A stretch of 64,000 nucleotides of DNA from contig DBCS01000003.1 of the NCBI GenBank assembly GCA_002293185.1, forward strand, positions 1 to 64,000. Reading direction: 5' to 3'. Shown in pieces: positions 28,418 through 37,750 of this stretch. A program made the position numbers and the translations under genes. Numbering within the stretch: the stretch's first letter is position 1; each line of letters opens with the position of its first letter. The stretch comes from Flavobacteriales bacterium UBA952 (GTDB taxonomy: Bacteria; Bacteroidota; Bacteroidia; Flavobacteriales_D; Crocinitomicaceae). Under the pieces are notes generated by a model. The model was not told the origin of the DNA, did no database searches, and was given only the letters and a program-made list of their open reading frames with translations.

Positions 28418-28603
28418 ATGGGAAAATTCGGACCAACTGAAATCATACTTATCCTTGCAATTGTTTTGCTATTTTTTGGCGGTAAAAAAATCCCTGAACT
28501 CATGAAAGGGTTAGGTAAAGGCGTGAAGGAATTCAAAGATGCCTCTAAAGGTGACACCAACGCCGAAGATACTTCTACAGAGATTTCCAAAGAAGAAAAA
28601 TAA
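28418..28603 (+). CDS. tatA: Sec-independent protein translocase subunit TatA/E
   Basis: TatA forms the pore-like part of the twin-arginine translocase, which exports folded proteins such as the ActB protein of this window. The 61-aa product has the diagnostic order: N-terminal helix (residues 7-22, TEIILILAIVLLFFGGKKIP), FGGKKIPEL hinge, amphipathic helix GLGKGVKEFKDA and an acidic tail. tatB/C are not adjacent. gatA begins 4 bases after its stop. Confidence 0.93.
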   Translation: MGKFGPTEIILILAIVLLFFGGKKIPELMKGLGKGVKEFKDASKGDTNAEDTSTEISKEEK

Positions 28604-28607
28604 CTGC

Positions 28608-30011
28608 ATGTACCGATCTATCTCAGAGATTCAGAAGGCCTTGCGTTCTGGCAAGACGGCATTGAACCTGGTAGAAGAACATTTGTTGCGCATCGAAGCG
28701 CACCAGCATCTCAATGCATTTTTAGAGGTTTTTCAAGATTCCGCACTTGCGCAAGCCAGACTTATCGATCAAAAAATAAAGGCAGGTACCGCTGGGAAAT
28801 TAGCTGGCGTCATCGTAGGCATCAAAGACAATATCTGTTACAAAGACCACAAGGTTTCTGCCTCATCTAAGATATTAACAGGCTTCGAATCCATTTACAC
28901 TTCTACAGTTCTTCAGCGCCTTATCGATCAGGATGCTATCATTATTGGCCGTCTGAATTGCGATGAATTTGCTATGGGTAGTTCAAACGAAAACTCTGCC
29001 TTTGGCCCCGTACACAACAATTGGAAGCCAAATTACGTACCTGGTGGTTCATCAGGCGGTAGTGCAGTAGCTGTTGCAGCTAATTTATGTACGGTATCAC
29101 TCGGTTCAGACACCGGTGGTTCAGTAAGGCAGCCCGCTTCTTGGACCGGTACAATAGGCATTAAACCAACTTATGGTCGCCTGAGCCGTTATGGTTTAAT
29201 TGCTTATGCTTCTTCTTTTGATCAAATTGGCTTTTTCACCAATACGATAGCCGATACCCAACTTTTAATGCAACTCACCGCAGGTGAGGACCCTTTTGAT
29301 GCAACGAGCTCGAGTAATCCTTACCTCACCAGAGAAGCGCTCCCTGACCGACTGCGCATTGGCATTATCAAAGAGTGTTTTTCACATGAAGGTCTCGACC
29401 CTGAGGTCAAAGCCAAACTTGACCATTGCGTGGCCTCATTGAAGGCGGCAGGTCACGAGTTAAAAGAGGTGAGTTTCCCTTTCCTCGATTACATGGTTCC
29501 AACTTATTATGTGCTCACCACCGCCGAAGCATCCTCCAACTTATCTCGCTTTGATGGCGTTCACTACGGCTACCGTAGTCCGGATGCCATAGGAGTAGAT
29601 GCAACCTATGTCAAGTCGCGCAGCGAGGGGTTTGGCCCGGAGGTACAGCGTCGCATCATGACCGGCACTTTCGTTCTCTCTCATGGATATTACGACGCTT
29701 ACTATACCAAAGCACAACAGGTAAGAAGAATACTCAAGGAGCGCACTTCATTACTTTTAAAAGATTGTGACATCCTTTTGTCGCCAACCACACCTAATAC
29801 TGCATTTGAAATGAATGCCGTAAAGGACCCCATACAAATGTACTTGCAAGATATCTTTACAGTGCATGCTAACCTTACGGGTAATCCTGCCATTAGTATT
29901 CCCTTTGGGGTTCATAGCAATGAATTGCCTTATGGTATCCAACTCATGAGTGCAGACTTCGAAGAAGATTTACTTTTTCATGCGGCTCATAAAATTCAAG
30001 AGGTCTTATGA
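28608..30011 (+). CDS. gatA: Glutamyl/aspartyl-tRNA amidotransferase subunit A
   Basis: GatA supplies ammonia from glutamine for converting Glu-tRNA(Gln) or Asp-tRNA(Asn) to the amidated forms. The amidase-signature fold shows the catalytic Lys in VGIKDNI near residue 70, and VPGGSSGGSAVAVAA and GSDTGGSVRQPA with the cis-Ser and nucleophile. I chose the ATG at 28608, giving 467 aa and a start (MYRSISEIQ) matching the family. A longer frame from 28539 would overlap tatA by 65 bases. gatB and gatC are not in this window. Confidence 0.95.
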   Translation: MYRSISEIQKALRSGKTALNLVEEHLLRIEAHQHLNAFLEVFQDSALAQARLIDQKIKAGTAGKLAGVIVGIKDNICYKDHKVSASSKILTGFESIYTSTVLQRLIDQDAIIIGRLNCDEFAMGSSNENSAFGPVHNNWKPNYVPGGSSGGSAVAVAANLCTVSLGSDTGGSVRQPASWTGTIGIKPTYGRLSRYGLIAYASSFDQIGFFTNTIADTQLLMQLTAGEDPFDATSSSNPYLTREALPDRLRIGIIKECFSHEGLDPEVKAKLDHCVASLKAAGHELKEVSFPFLDYMVPTYYVLTTAEASSNLSRFDGVHYGYRSPDAIGVDATYVKSRSEGFGPEVQRRIMTGTFVLSHGYYDAYYTKAQQVRRILKERTSLLLKDCDILLSPTTPNTAFEMNAVKDPIQMYLQDIFTVHANLTGNPAISIPFGVHSNELPYGIQLMSADFEEDLLFHAAHKIQEVL

Positions 30012-31528
30012 AACAGTGGATAGTTTCGTTATTGGTTCTTTTTACGACCAGCCTTGTAAATGGTCAAAAACCAGCCCATCTGGTTCGCCCATCAGATTCC
30101 CTAGATGCAGAATCTTTTGTGAATACGGTCCAACAAAGCCTTAATTTATTTTACGCCGACTACGCCAACACCACTACCTACGATTCCATTATTTCAGCGC
30201 TCAATTATACGCCAGGTCAAATTCCTACATTTTCTGATTCCGTGATTTGTGCACGTCTGGCTCACATGAATGAGCTCACCCCATTCCAACTAGACTGCAA
30301 CTCAGCAACCTTATCAACGATCAAATTTTTTGCCGCTCAGCGCAGGGGTTTTATCCGTATTGCACTCGGCAGATCAGCCTTATATTTCGACCTCTTTGAG
30401 GAAAAACTTACAGAATATGGCTTGCCTTTAGAACTGCGCTTCTTATCAGTTATTGAAAGTGGTCTGCGCCCACAAGTTAAATCTAGGGCAGGCGCCTTGG
30501 GTTTGTGGCAGTTTATGTACAAAACCGGACGCTATTTTGGTCTCGACGAAAATTCTTACATAGACGAGCGCATGGATCCAGAAAAAGCAACAGATGCTGC
30601 TTGTCGTTACCTCAAACAACTTTACGGGATTTATGGTGATTGGAACTTGGCTTTAGCAGCTTACAATGCCGGTCCAGGCAATGTAAATAATGCCATTCGT
30701 AGGTCGGGCGGTAAAACCACCTACTGGGAGGTTCGTCCTTATTTGCCCTCAGAAACCCAGGGATACGTGCCCAATTTTATTGCTGCGACCTATATGATGA
30801 CCTATCATGCTGAGTACAACATCATCCCAATGGAGGCCAAAATTCACAATGCGCAACTAGACACCATGTGCGTTAAAAGGGGGGTCCATATGCAAACTAT
30901 TGCGAAGCTCATCGATTGGGAGCTCACCGACATCCAGAGTTTGAATCCAGTCTACAAAACAACATATATTCCTAAAATGACGCCTGCGCGTTGTATAACA
31001 GGCCCCTTAGATAAAATTGGCCTGTTGGTTAGTTTTGAAGACTCCCTTTATCAATTAGAAGAGGCTATTTATAATCCTAAGCCTGTAATTAATACGCCAG
31101 TATTAACTTCTGACACTACTCAAAAAGATTCGTTATCTATTCAAACTGCCCCTGCAGACACCTTGCTTACCAATATGCCGTCAACCTCCAATTTACTTTA
31201 CCACAAGGTAAAAACTGGAGAAAACCTAAGGCAAATTGCGCTGCGTTATAACGTCAGTACAGAGCAACTCATGGAGTGGAATGCACTGCGCACCACCAAT
31301 ATTTATGTAGGTCAAAAGCTCACAATTTATACCAATCAAGCTGTTGTCCAGCCTTTGCCAATACCCCCACCGGCTCCGCCTGCAAAAAAATACTACACAG
31401 TGCGCGCCGGAGACACCTTTGGTAAAATAGCACAGCGAAACAACCTCACCCAAGCGCAGCTGCAACGGCTCAATCCAGGCATTAAGATCAATAGCATAAA
31501 TGTAGGACAGCGCATTCGAATTAAATAA
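30008..31528 (+). CDS. MltD-like lytic transglycosylase with two LysM domains
   Basis: A secreted peptidoglycan-cleaving enzyme. The 506-aa protein has a signal peptide (residues 1-20, LVNGQ) and an SLT domain at about 130-290. Its catalytic Glu is in FLSVIESGLRP near 152, followed by GALGLWQFM, AYNAGPGNVNNA and YVPNFIAATYM. A Pro/Thr-rich linker leads to two LysM domains near residues 400-445 (YHKVKTGENLRQIA) and 461-505 (YYTVRAGDTFGKIA). It overlaps gatA by 4 bases. Role: cell-wall turnover in the periplasm. Confidence 0.92.
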   Translation: MKQWIVSLLVLFTTSLVNGQKPAHLVRPSDSLDAESFVNTVQQSLNLFYADYANTTTYDSIISALNYTPGQIPTFSDSVICARLAHMNELTPFQLDCNSATLSTIKFFAAQRRGFIRIALGRSALYFDLFEEKLTEYGLPLELRFLSVIESGLRPQVKSRAGALGLWQFMYKTGRYFGLDENSYIDERMDPEKATDAACRYLKQLYGIYGDWNLALAAYNAGPGNVNNAIRRSGGKTTYWEVRPYLPSETQGYVPNFIAATYMMTYHAEYNIIPMEAKIHNAQLDTMCVKRGVHMQTIAKLIDWELTDIQSLNPVYKTTYIPKMTPARCITGPLDKIGLLVSFEDSLYQLEEAIYNPKPVINTPVLTSDTTQKDSLSIQTAPADTLLTNMPSTSNLLYHKVKTGENLRQIALRYNVSTEQLMEWNALRTTNIYVGQKLTIYTNQAVVQPLPIPPPAPPAKKYYTVRAGDTFGKIAQRNNLTQAQLQRLNPGIKINSINVGQRIRIK

Positions 31529-31534
31529 GTGCCG

Positions 31535-32290
31535 ATGAAAATTTCTGGCGTCATTATTACCTTCAACGAAGCCCGGAATATTGCCCGTTGTTTAGAATCG
31601 CTCCAAGAAGTTTGCGATGAAATTTTAGTGCTAGACTCCTTTTCAACGGATGCCACCCAACAAATTTGTCAGACTTTTGGGGTTCGCTTCGAACAAAATA
31701 CTTTTGAAGGGCATATTCAACAGAAGAACGAAGCCCTAAAGCGCGCAAGTCATCCGTGGGCGTTGTCCTTAGATGCAGACGAAGCGTTGAGTCCTGAGTT
31801 GAAACAAGCAATCTGCTCCCTCAAAAAAGAGCAACCGCAGAACAGTGCTTTTACCTTTAATCGGCTCACCAACTATTGTGGTCAATGGATTCACCATAGC
31901 GGTTGGTATCCGGATACCAAATTGCGACTGGTGACCAAAGCAGATGCGCAGTGGGGGGGCATCAATCCTCACGACGAGCTCTTACCAACCAGTCAATTAT
32001 CCGTTCGTCATTTGAAAGGCGACCTCTTGCACTATTCTTACTATACCAAAGCCGATCATTTCAATCAAATTGCTTATTTCTCAACCATTGCAGCAAAGGA
32101 ATTATTTGAGAGAAGGGTGAGCAGTTCAATAGTAAAAATTACCATTAAGGTAATGGCTCAATTTATCAAGACGTACTTTATTAAGTTTGGATTTTTGGAT
32201 GGCTTAGCAGGTTGGCATATTGCCGTTAGGAGTGCTTACGCAACCCAACAGAAGTACCACAAACTGCGTAAATTGTGGCAAAATGCTTAG
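31535..32290 (+). CDS. Family 2 glycosyltransferase (WaaE/KdtX-like)
   Basis: A 251-aa GT-A type transferase, similar to enzymes that add a sugar to the LPS inner core. The N-terminus KISGVIITFNEARNIARCLESL and the metal-binding LSLDADEALSPEL region (near residue 78) are typical. The later HPWALS and LLHYSYYTKADHFNQIAYFS segments match the WaaE subgroup. The ATG at 31535 was preferred to an in-frame GTG at 31529. The frame overlaps the GT9 gene by 8 bases. Sugar and acceptor cannot be read from sequence. Confidence 0.85.
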   Translation: MKISGVIITFNEARNIARCLESLQEVCDEILVLDSFSTDATQQICQTFGVRFEQNTFEGHIQQKNEALKRASHPWALSLDADEALSPELKQAICSLKKEQPQNSAFTFNRLTNYCGQWIHHSGWYPDTKLRLVTKADAQWGGINPHDELLPTSQLSVRHLKGDLLHYSYYTKADHFNQIAYFSTIAAKELFERRVSSSIVKITIKVMAQFIKTYFIKFGFLDGLAGWHIAVRSAYATQQKYHKLRKLWQNA

Positions 32291-33269
32291 CCCAAAACAA
32301 ATATTAATCAGTCGAACCGATGCCATTGGCGATGTTTGCCTTACCCTTCCGGCTTGCCAGGCAATTAAAAATGCTTATCCAACAGCGCAACTCACTTATT
32401 TATGTAAGCAGTATACGGAGTCTGTAGTGGCTTGTTTTGAACCAATAGATCATATCCTTACGCTAGAACAGCTAGAGCAGGCTTCCAATAAGGAGCGTGC
32501 AGCGCAGCTTGGTAAATTTGATGTTGTCCTGCACTTGTTTCCAAATAAAAGGGTAGCCAACTGGTGTAAACAAGCAAAAATTCCGCTGCGCGTTGGCACT
32601 GCACACCGCTTCTTTCATTTATATACCTGTAACCATCGCCCGAGGTTTACCCGAAAACGTTCTGATCTACACGAAGCGCAATTAAATTTTAAGTTGTTGG
32701 CGCCGTTGGATATCACGGCTATCCCAACGCTAAAAGACCTCCATAAAAATTTGGCTTTTAATGCGCCAAGCCCGAGTAAAGCAGTAGAAGTTGAAGATTG
32801 GCGTAGGGCAGTACTTTTGCATCCTAAATCTAATGGGAGCGGAGTAGAGTACCCATTGGAGCAATATTTTGCCCTAGCATTGGCCCTTGTAGATAAAGGA
32901 TATCAGGTCTTTTTTACGGGTACTGAAAAAGAAGGGTCGCAATTTCGCCATCAAATTCCAGTGCATCCGGCAATAATCGATGCTACTGGTCAATGGGACT
33001 TACCATCGTTCATCGCTATAATTGCGCAATCCAAGGCATTGGTAGCCTGTTCTACGGGGCCTTATCATATTGCTGGCTTGTGTGGTATACACGCAATTGG
33101 TTTATTCGCACAACGCAAGCCAATAGACCCTGGACGTTGGGCGGCTTTGGGTGCGCGGTCCATCGCTTTGACTGCTCAAAAGCGTTGTCAGGCATGTGCG
33201 GCAGGTCAATTTTGCAATTGTATTGAAGAAATTGCATTACAAAATATAATGGATGCCATTGAAAAATAA
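32283..33269 (+). CDS. Family 9 glycosyltransferase (heptosyltransferase-like)
   Basis: A 328-aa GT-B fold protein of the ADP-heptose:LPS heptosyltransferase family, probably adding a sugar to lipid A core. It opens with ILISRTDAIGDVCLTLPACQAIKNAYP. The C-terminal nucleotide-sugar region has LLHPKSNGSGVEYPLEQYFALA and ACSTGPYHIAGLCGIHAIGLF. Four Cys near the C-terminus (KRCQACAAGQFCNC) are a common feature of these enzymes in Bacteroidota. ATG at 32283 gives the expected N-terminus; a longer frame from 32220 would intrude into the GT2 gene. Confidence 0.87.
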   Translation: MLSPKQILISRTDAIGDVCLTLPACQAIKNAYPTAQLTYLCKQYTESVVACFEPIDHILTLEQLEQASNKERAAQLGKFDVVLHLFPNKRVANWCKQAKIPLRVGTAHRFFHLYTCNHRPRFTRKRSDLHEAQLNFKLLAPLDITAIPTLKDLHKNLAFNAPSPSKAVEVEDWRRAVLLHPKSNGSGVEYPLEQYFALALALVDKGYQVFFTGTEKEGSQFRHQIPVHPAIIDATGQWDLPSFIAIIAQSKALVACSTGPYHIAGLCGIHAIGLFAQRKPIDPGRWAALGARSIALTAQKRCQACAAGQFCNCIEEIALQNIMDAIEK

Positions 33270-33966
33270 TTATTGGTACCACTTGCTTTTGGCTTTGTAT
33301 GTGATCAGCTATAGTGCAGGACTATATCAATGGAATAGTGTTTTACCAGCTTTTGACCATGAAAATTTCCCAAAAGCACTAGGCCAAGGTATTCTCATTG
33401 GTATTGTTTATTTTGGATTACAAACCAAACATTTCCAAAATGCGAATTGGCTGCATAGGATACTGTTTTTAGTACCAGTTTCTTTGTATTTACAGGTTTA
33501 CCAGGATGTACTGCCTTTTCTCTGGTTTTGGTCTCTCTTGATGCTTCAAGTTATTTTGGTATTGACCTACGAATGGGGGATCTCTTGGAGAAGAATACCC
33601 ATCCTAAAAAATATTCTAATTGCGGCAATGTGGTTTGTACAGCTCAATTTAATTCCGGCCTTCGCAGGGGCAACAAATCTACTTTATCTTCCGTTTTTTA
33701 TTTTGTACTTGGCTTTGAGCATACAGGTAGACATAGAGGACATCGAGGAGGATACAGGAAAAATCAAAACCTTGGCAGGGCTGTTAGGTAAAGAAACGGC
33801 AAGTTATGCTGTGATTTTTCTTTTGACATTTTTTGCCTTTCTATTGGGCTTGCCGTGGGTATGGATTATGTTGGCCTTAATTGTTGTATACCGAGAGTTC
33901 CGCTTGCCAAAGGGGAGCTATGATGTACTGCTTTTCCTTCTTGGTCTCTTCTTTTTGCTGCGTTAA
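33253..33966 (+). CDS. UbiA-like membrane protein with only the second Asp-rich motif
   Basis: A 237-aa protein with about seven or eight hydrophobic segments. Residues near 158-182 (QVDIEDIEEDTGKIKTLAG) resemble the second aspartate-rich motif of UbiA-family prenyltransferases. The first motif (NxxxDxxxD), needed to bind the prenyl diphosphate, is not visible, and the protein is shorter than the usual 280-300 aa. It may be a degenerate or repurposed family member. It overlaps the GT9 gene by 17 bases and ends the cluster before leuS. Confidence 0.6.
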   Translation: MPLKNNYWYHLLLALYVISYSAGLYQWNSVLPAFDHENFPKALGQGILIGIVYFGLQTKHFQNANWLHRILFLVPVSLYLQVYQDVLPFLWFWSLLMLQVILVLTYEWGISWRRIPILKNILIAAMWFVQLNLIPAFAGATNLLYLPFFILYLALSIQVDIEDIEEDTGKIKTLAGLLGKETASYAVIFLLTFFAFLLGLPWVWIMLALIVVYREFRLPKGSYDVLLFLLGLFFLLR

Positions 33967-33978
33967 GTTCAAGCTTTG

Positions 33979-33986
33979 TATCTTTG
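33979..33986 (+). promoter_or_regulatory. Predicted -7 element of leuS
   Basis: TATCTTTG matches TAnnTTTG, 18 bases before the leuS ATG. A TTG at 33955-33957 is 21 bases upstream, slightly longer than optimal. Confidence 0.55.
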
Positions 33987-34004
33987 TGCTTTCTATAAGT
34001 ACCC

Positions 34005-36782
34005 ATGGACTACTCTTTCAATGCAATCGAAGCCAAATGGCGCCAACTATGGCAAGAACGCAAAACATATCAGGTCGCTGAAGACCACACCAAACCTAAA
34101 TTTTATGTTTTGGATATGTTTCCGTATCCGTCCGGGGCTGGGCTGCATGTGGGGCATCCGTTGGGTTATATCGCGTCTGACATTTTTGCACGCTACAAGC
34201 GCTTGAAAGGGTTCAATGTATTGCATCCAATGGGCTATGACTCTTTTGGTTTACCCGCTGAACAATATGCGATACAAACAGGCCAGCATCCGGCAATTAC
34301 CACCAAAGAAAACATTGCCCGCTACCGTCAGCAACTAGACCTCATGGGCTTTAGCTTCGATTGGGACCGCGAGGTACGTACTTCTGACCCATCCTACTAC
34401 AAATGGACCCAGTGGATTTTTAAGCAACTTTTCAATGCCTATTACGATACTGTCGCAAATAAAGCACTTCATATTCACCAATTAATTGCTCAATTTGAAA
34501 GTGAAGGAAATACAAATGTAACCGCCGTTCACGAGTGCGAACAATTATTTGATGCTGCAGCTTGGATGGCTTTTTCTCCGGCAGAGAAGGAGGGTATTTT
34601 ACAACAGTACCGCATGGCCTACCTCGCCGAAAGTTGGGTGAATTGGTGCCCGGCATTAGGAACAGTTTTGGCTAATGACGAAATTATCAATGGTGTTTCT
34701 GAGCGCGGCGGTCATCCTGTAGAACAAAAGCGCATGATGCAATGGTCTATGCGCATTAAAGCCTATGCAGAGCGCTTGCTAGAGAGCCTTAATCACATAG
34801 ACTGGACGGACGCACTCAAAGAACAACAGCGCAACTGGATTGGCAAGTCTGTGGGCTCAAGCGTGCAATTTGCCGTAAAAGGTGCTGATCTACAAATAGA
34901 AGTATTCACCACACGGCCCGACACAATTTTTGGCGTGAGTTTTATGGTTTTAGCCCCGGAGCACCCATTTGTGGCTCAAATTTGCACAGTTGCCCAAACC
35001 AATGAGGTTCAAGCATATCAGCAACAAGCTATGCTCAAAACCGAAAGAGACCGCCAAGCTGATATCAAGAACATCACTGGTGCATTTACTGGCGCCTGCG
35101 CTTTACATCCTTTCACGGGCCAAGAAATCCCGATCTGGATTGGCGATTACGTTTTGGCATCATACGGCACTGGCGCTGTTATGGCCGTGCCTTGCGGAGA
35201 CCAACGCGACTTCGATTTTGCCAAGCATTTTAATTTGTCAATACCAAATATATTTGCCAACCAAGACTGCACCGAGGCAGCTTACTCCGAAAAAGATGCA
35301 ATTATTGCAAATTCTGACTTTTTAAATGGGCTCGATACCAAGGCAGCGATGGAAAAAGCAATTGCTGCTATTGAAGCCAAAGGAATAGGTCAAGGCAAAA
35401 CCAATTACCGCCTGCGCGACGCCGTTTTTTCGCGTCAGCGTTATTGGGGAGAGCCCTTCCCGGTCTATTATCAAGACGGCTTGCCTCATTTAGTCGAAGA
35501 TGCACTACTTCCTGTTACGCTGCCGGATATAGATGCGTATTTGCCAACCCAAGACGGCGAGCCACCGTTGGCAAGAGCGGCAAAAGAAGCATGGTCTATT
35601 CATTTAGGCGAGCGCATGGAGTACAATACGATGCCGGGTTGGGCAGGTAGCTCTTGGTATTTTCTACGCTACATGGATCCGCACAATCAAGAAGCTTTTG
35701 CCGACCCTGAAAAATTGGCTTATTGGAACCAAGTAGATTTATATATCGGTGGTTCTGAGCACGCCACAGGCCATTTACTATACGCCCGTTTTTGGACCAA
35801 AGTACTTTATGATTTAGGCTTTATTACATTCGATGAACCTTTTGCCAAGCTAATTAATCAAGGCATGATTCTCGGAAAGTCTGCCATTGCATATATTGGT
35901 CCAGATCAAAAAATGTACTCCTTAGATATGCTTCCGGCAAGTCTGGACGGTTTCAGAGAGGTGCGCATACTCATTGACTTACTCAACGACGACGACAGCA
36001 TCCAACTAGATGCGTTGAAAGCTTGGCAACCACAATATACCTCACAAGAATTTATTTGCAACGCCCACGGAAAGGTTTTAGTGAAGCGAGAAGTTGATAA
36101 AATGTCTAAGCGTTGGTACAATGTAGTGACCCCAGACGCCCTCTGCGAGAAGTATGGCGCAGATACCCTCCGCATGTACGAAATGTTCTTAGGGCCGCTC
36201 GAACAGAGCAAGCCATGGGATACCAAAGGCATTACAGGAGTACACAGTTTCTTAAAAAAATATTGGCGTTTATTTTATCAGAATGGTCATTTCGAGTTAG
36301 AGGATAGCCAACCAAGCAATATAGCACTCAAAACCTTACATAAAACGATTAAGAAACTCACCGACGACCTCGATCGATTTTCTTTTAATACAGGCGTTTC
36401 TAGTTTCATGATTTGCGTCAATGAACTCACTGAGCAAAAGTGCAATAACCGCCATATTTTAGAACAACTTACCATATTAATGGCACCTTATGCGCCTCAT
36501 ATTTGTGAAGAGATTTGGTCGAAGTTACATCCTGCTTCTGCGGGTATTTTGAATGCAGCGTATCCGGTTTTTGACCCTGCTTACCTTGCTGAATCTAGTT
36601 TTGATTATCCGGTTTCATTCAATGGGAAAATGCGCTTTAAAGTTACCCTCGAACTTTCACACGCCATAGAGGAGGTAAAAGATTTGGTGCTAGCTAGGCC
36701 AGAAACACACAAATGGTTGGAAGGCAAAACACCTAAGAAGGTTATTGTGGTGCACGGTAAGATTGTCAATATCGTACTGTAA
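34005..36782 (+). CDS. leuS: Leucyl-tRNA synthetase
   Basis: A class I synthetase that charges tRNA(Leu). The 925-aa protein has the HIGH-type motif as HVGH in SGAGLHVGHPLGY near residue 47, the CP1 editing domain (about 220-430, with TTRPDTIFGVSFMVLAPEHP), GSSWYFLRYMDPHN, and KMSKRWYNVV near 699. The C-terminal anticodon-binding and tail domains follow. Residues about 150-190 form an extra charged/helical insert. Full length and intact. Confidence 0.97.
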   Translation: MDYSFNAIEAKWRQLWQERKTYQVAEDHTKPKFYVLDMFPYPSGAGLHVGHPLGYIASDIFARYKRLKGFNVLHPMGYDSFGLPAEQYAIQTGQHPAITTKENIARYRQQLDLMGFSFDWDREVRTSDPSYYKWTQWIFKQLFNAYYDTVANKALHIHQLIAQFESEGNTNVTAVHECEQLFDAAAWMAFSPAEKEGILQQYRMAYLAESWVNWCPALGTVLANDEIINGVSERGGHPVEQKRMMQWSMRIKAYAERLLESLNHIDWTDALKEQQRNWIGKSVGSSVQFAVKGADLQIEVFTTRPDTIFGVSFMVLAPEHPFVAQICTVAQTNEVQAYQQQAMLKTERDRQADIKNITGAFTGACALHPFTGQEIPIWIGDYVLASYGTGAVMAVPCGDQRDFDFAKHFNLSIPNIFANQDCTEAAYSEKDAIIANSDFLNGLDTKAAMEKAIAAIEAKGIGQGKTNYRLRDAVFSRQRYWGEPFPVYYQDGLPHLVEDALLPVTLPDIDAYLPTQDGEPPLARAAKEAWSIHLGERMEYNTMPGWAGSSWYFLRYMDPHNQEAFADPEKLAYWNQVDLYIGGSEHATGHLLYARFWTKVLYDLGFITFDEPFAKLINQGMILGKSAIAYIGPDQKMYSLDMLPASLDGFREVRILIDLLNDDDSIQLDALKAWQPQYTSQEFICNAHGKVLVKREVDKMSKRWYNVVTPDALCEKYGADTLRMYEMFLGPLEQSKPWDTKGITGVHSFLKKYWRLFYQNGHFELEDSQPSNIALKTLHKTIKKLTDDLDRFSFNTGVSSFMICVNELTEQKCNNRHILEQLTILMAPYAPHICEEIWSKLHPASAGILNAAYPVFDPAYLAESSFDYPVSFNGKMRFKVTLELSHAIEEVKDLVLARPETHKWLEGKTPKKVIVVHGKIVNIVL

Positions 36783-36797
36783 ACCCTGCGATATCAG

Positions 36798-37667
36798 TTA
36801 TTCGAAATGAGAGAGCAGACTTGCTGAATTTTTAACCTCTACTATGTGGTCTTTGAGTGCGGCAGAATGGGTGTGTATTTGAGATCCACCCGCAAGTAAG
36901 CGTACACCAGGAGCGTCGTTTTTGAGCTGTTGGAAATATCCGATAATAAAATGCTGATCTACTGCAGAAAGCCAACTACTTAAAACTACCGTGGGTTTGA
37001 GACGTTCAATGCAGTCCACCAAGGAATCGTAAGGTAAACTTTGACCGAGATAATAAGTATAATACCCTTTTACTCTCAATAAGTACTGATAAAAAAGCAA
37101 CCCGATTTCATGCCAATCGTGCTCGGGTAAATAGAGCAAAACACTTTCTTTATTTTTAGGTGGGATGGTCAGTTTATCTATTTCTGTGATAACTTTTTGA
37201 CGAATTAAATTGGAAATAAAATGCTCTTGCGCAGCTGTAATGCTATTCACCAACCACATGACACCGATTCGGTCTAAAAATGGAATGAGGTGTGCGGTAA
37301 AAGTATCTTCTAAACCTTTGTTTTTGATGAGGTCGTTGAGTGTATTGCGAAAAAGCTTTTCGTCGAGCTCGAGCAGCGCTAATATGAGCTTCTCTTCTGC
37401 ATTATCTATAGAGGAATTGAGTCTAATTTCTGACACCATTGAATGAATGGCTGTCGTACCCATGGTGGCAATCTTTGAAATTTTTAGACCCTTTTTATTT
37501 AAAAGGCTTACGTTGAGTAAAAAAGACAGGTCGGCATCGGTGTACGTTCGAATTTTGGTATCGGTACGTTCGGGTATGAGCATACCGTAACGCTTCTCCC
37601 AAATGCGGATGGTGTGTGCTTTAATTCCTGTAAGGATTTCGATATCTTTTATTTTATATTCTGCCAT
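36798..37667 (-). CDS. MerR-family regulator with a CarH-like cobalamin-binding light-sensor module
   Basis: A 289-aa transcription regulator. Residues 1-70 are a MerR winged helix (YKIKDIEILTGIKAHTIRIWEKRYGML). Residues 90-165 are a helical bundle containing W138 and E148-H149, spaced exactly as the Wx9EH motif that caps adenosylcobalamin in CarH. Residues 172-285 form a B12-binding fold with D184-x-H186-x-x-G189, the SWLS segment (SxL motif) and G260-G261. All key residues of an AdoCbl photoreceptor repressor are therefore present. Its targets are unknown; no carotenoid genes are nearby. ATG at 37667 was chosen over a GTG at 37712 because MerR domains start there. Confidence 0.85.
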   Translation of the reverse strand: MAEYKIKDIEILTGIKAHTIRIWEKRYGMLIPERTDTKIRTYTDADLSFLLNVSLLNKKGLKISKIATMGTTAIHSMVSEIRLNSSIDNAEEKLILALLELDEKLFRNTLNDLIKNKGLEDTFTAHLIPFLDRIGVMWLVNSITAAQEHFISNLIRQKVITEIDKLTIPPKNKESVLLYLPEHDWHEIGLLFYQYLLRVKGYYTYYLGQSLPYDSLVDCIERLKPTVVLSSWLSAVDQHFIIGYFQQLKNDAPGVRLLAGGSQIHTHSAALKDHIVEVKNSASLLSHFE

Positions 37668-37719
37668 AGCTGAGTAGTGATTGCGTAACAACCTTTCACT
37701 TAGATTGTTCACGGCGCCG

Positions 37720-37727
37720 CAAAAATA
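37720..37727 (-). promoter_or_regulatory. Predicted -7 element of the CarH-like gene
   Basis: On the minus strand TATTTTTG matches TAnnTTTG, in the short gap shared with engB. No TTG is at the usual upstream distance. Start would be near 37716, so the region 37668-37750 controls both divergent genes and may contain the regulator's own operator. Confidence 0.4.
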
Positions 37728-37738
37728 AAAGTTTAAAG

Positions 37739-37746
37739 TAACTTTG
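37739..37746 (+). promoter_or_regulatory. Predicted -7 element of engB, implying a leaderless or near-leaderless mRNA
   Basis: TAACTTTG matches TAnnTTTG and ends only 4 bases before the engB ATG at 37751. Transcription would start at or within a base or two of the start codon. No TTG lies at the standard -33 distance. Confidence 0.5.
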
Positions 37747-37750
37747 TAAT

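Noticed and set aside
33961..34004. Possible terminator between the UbiA-like gene and leuS
   Set aside because: No hairpin was visible; only a -7 promoter element lies here.
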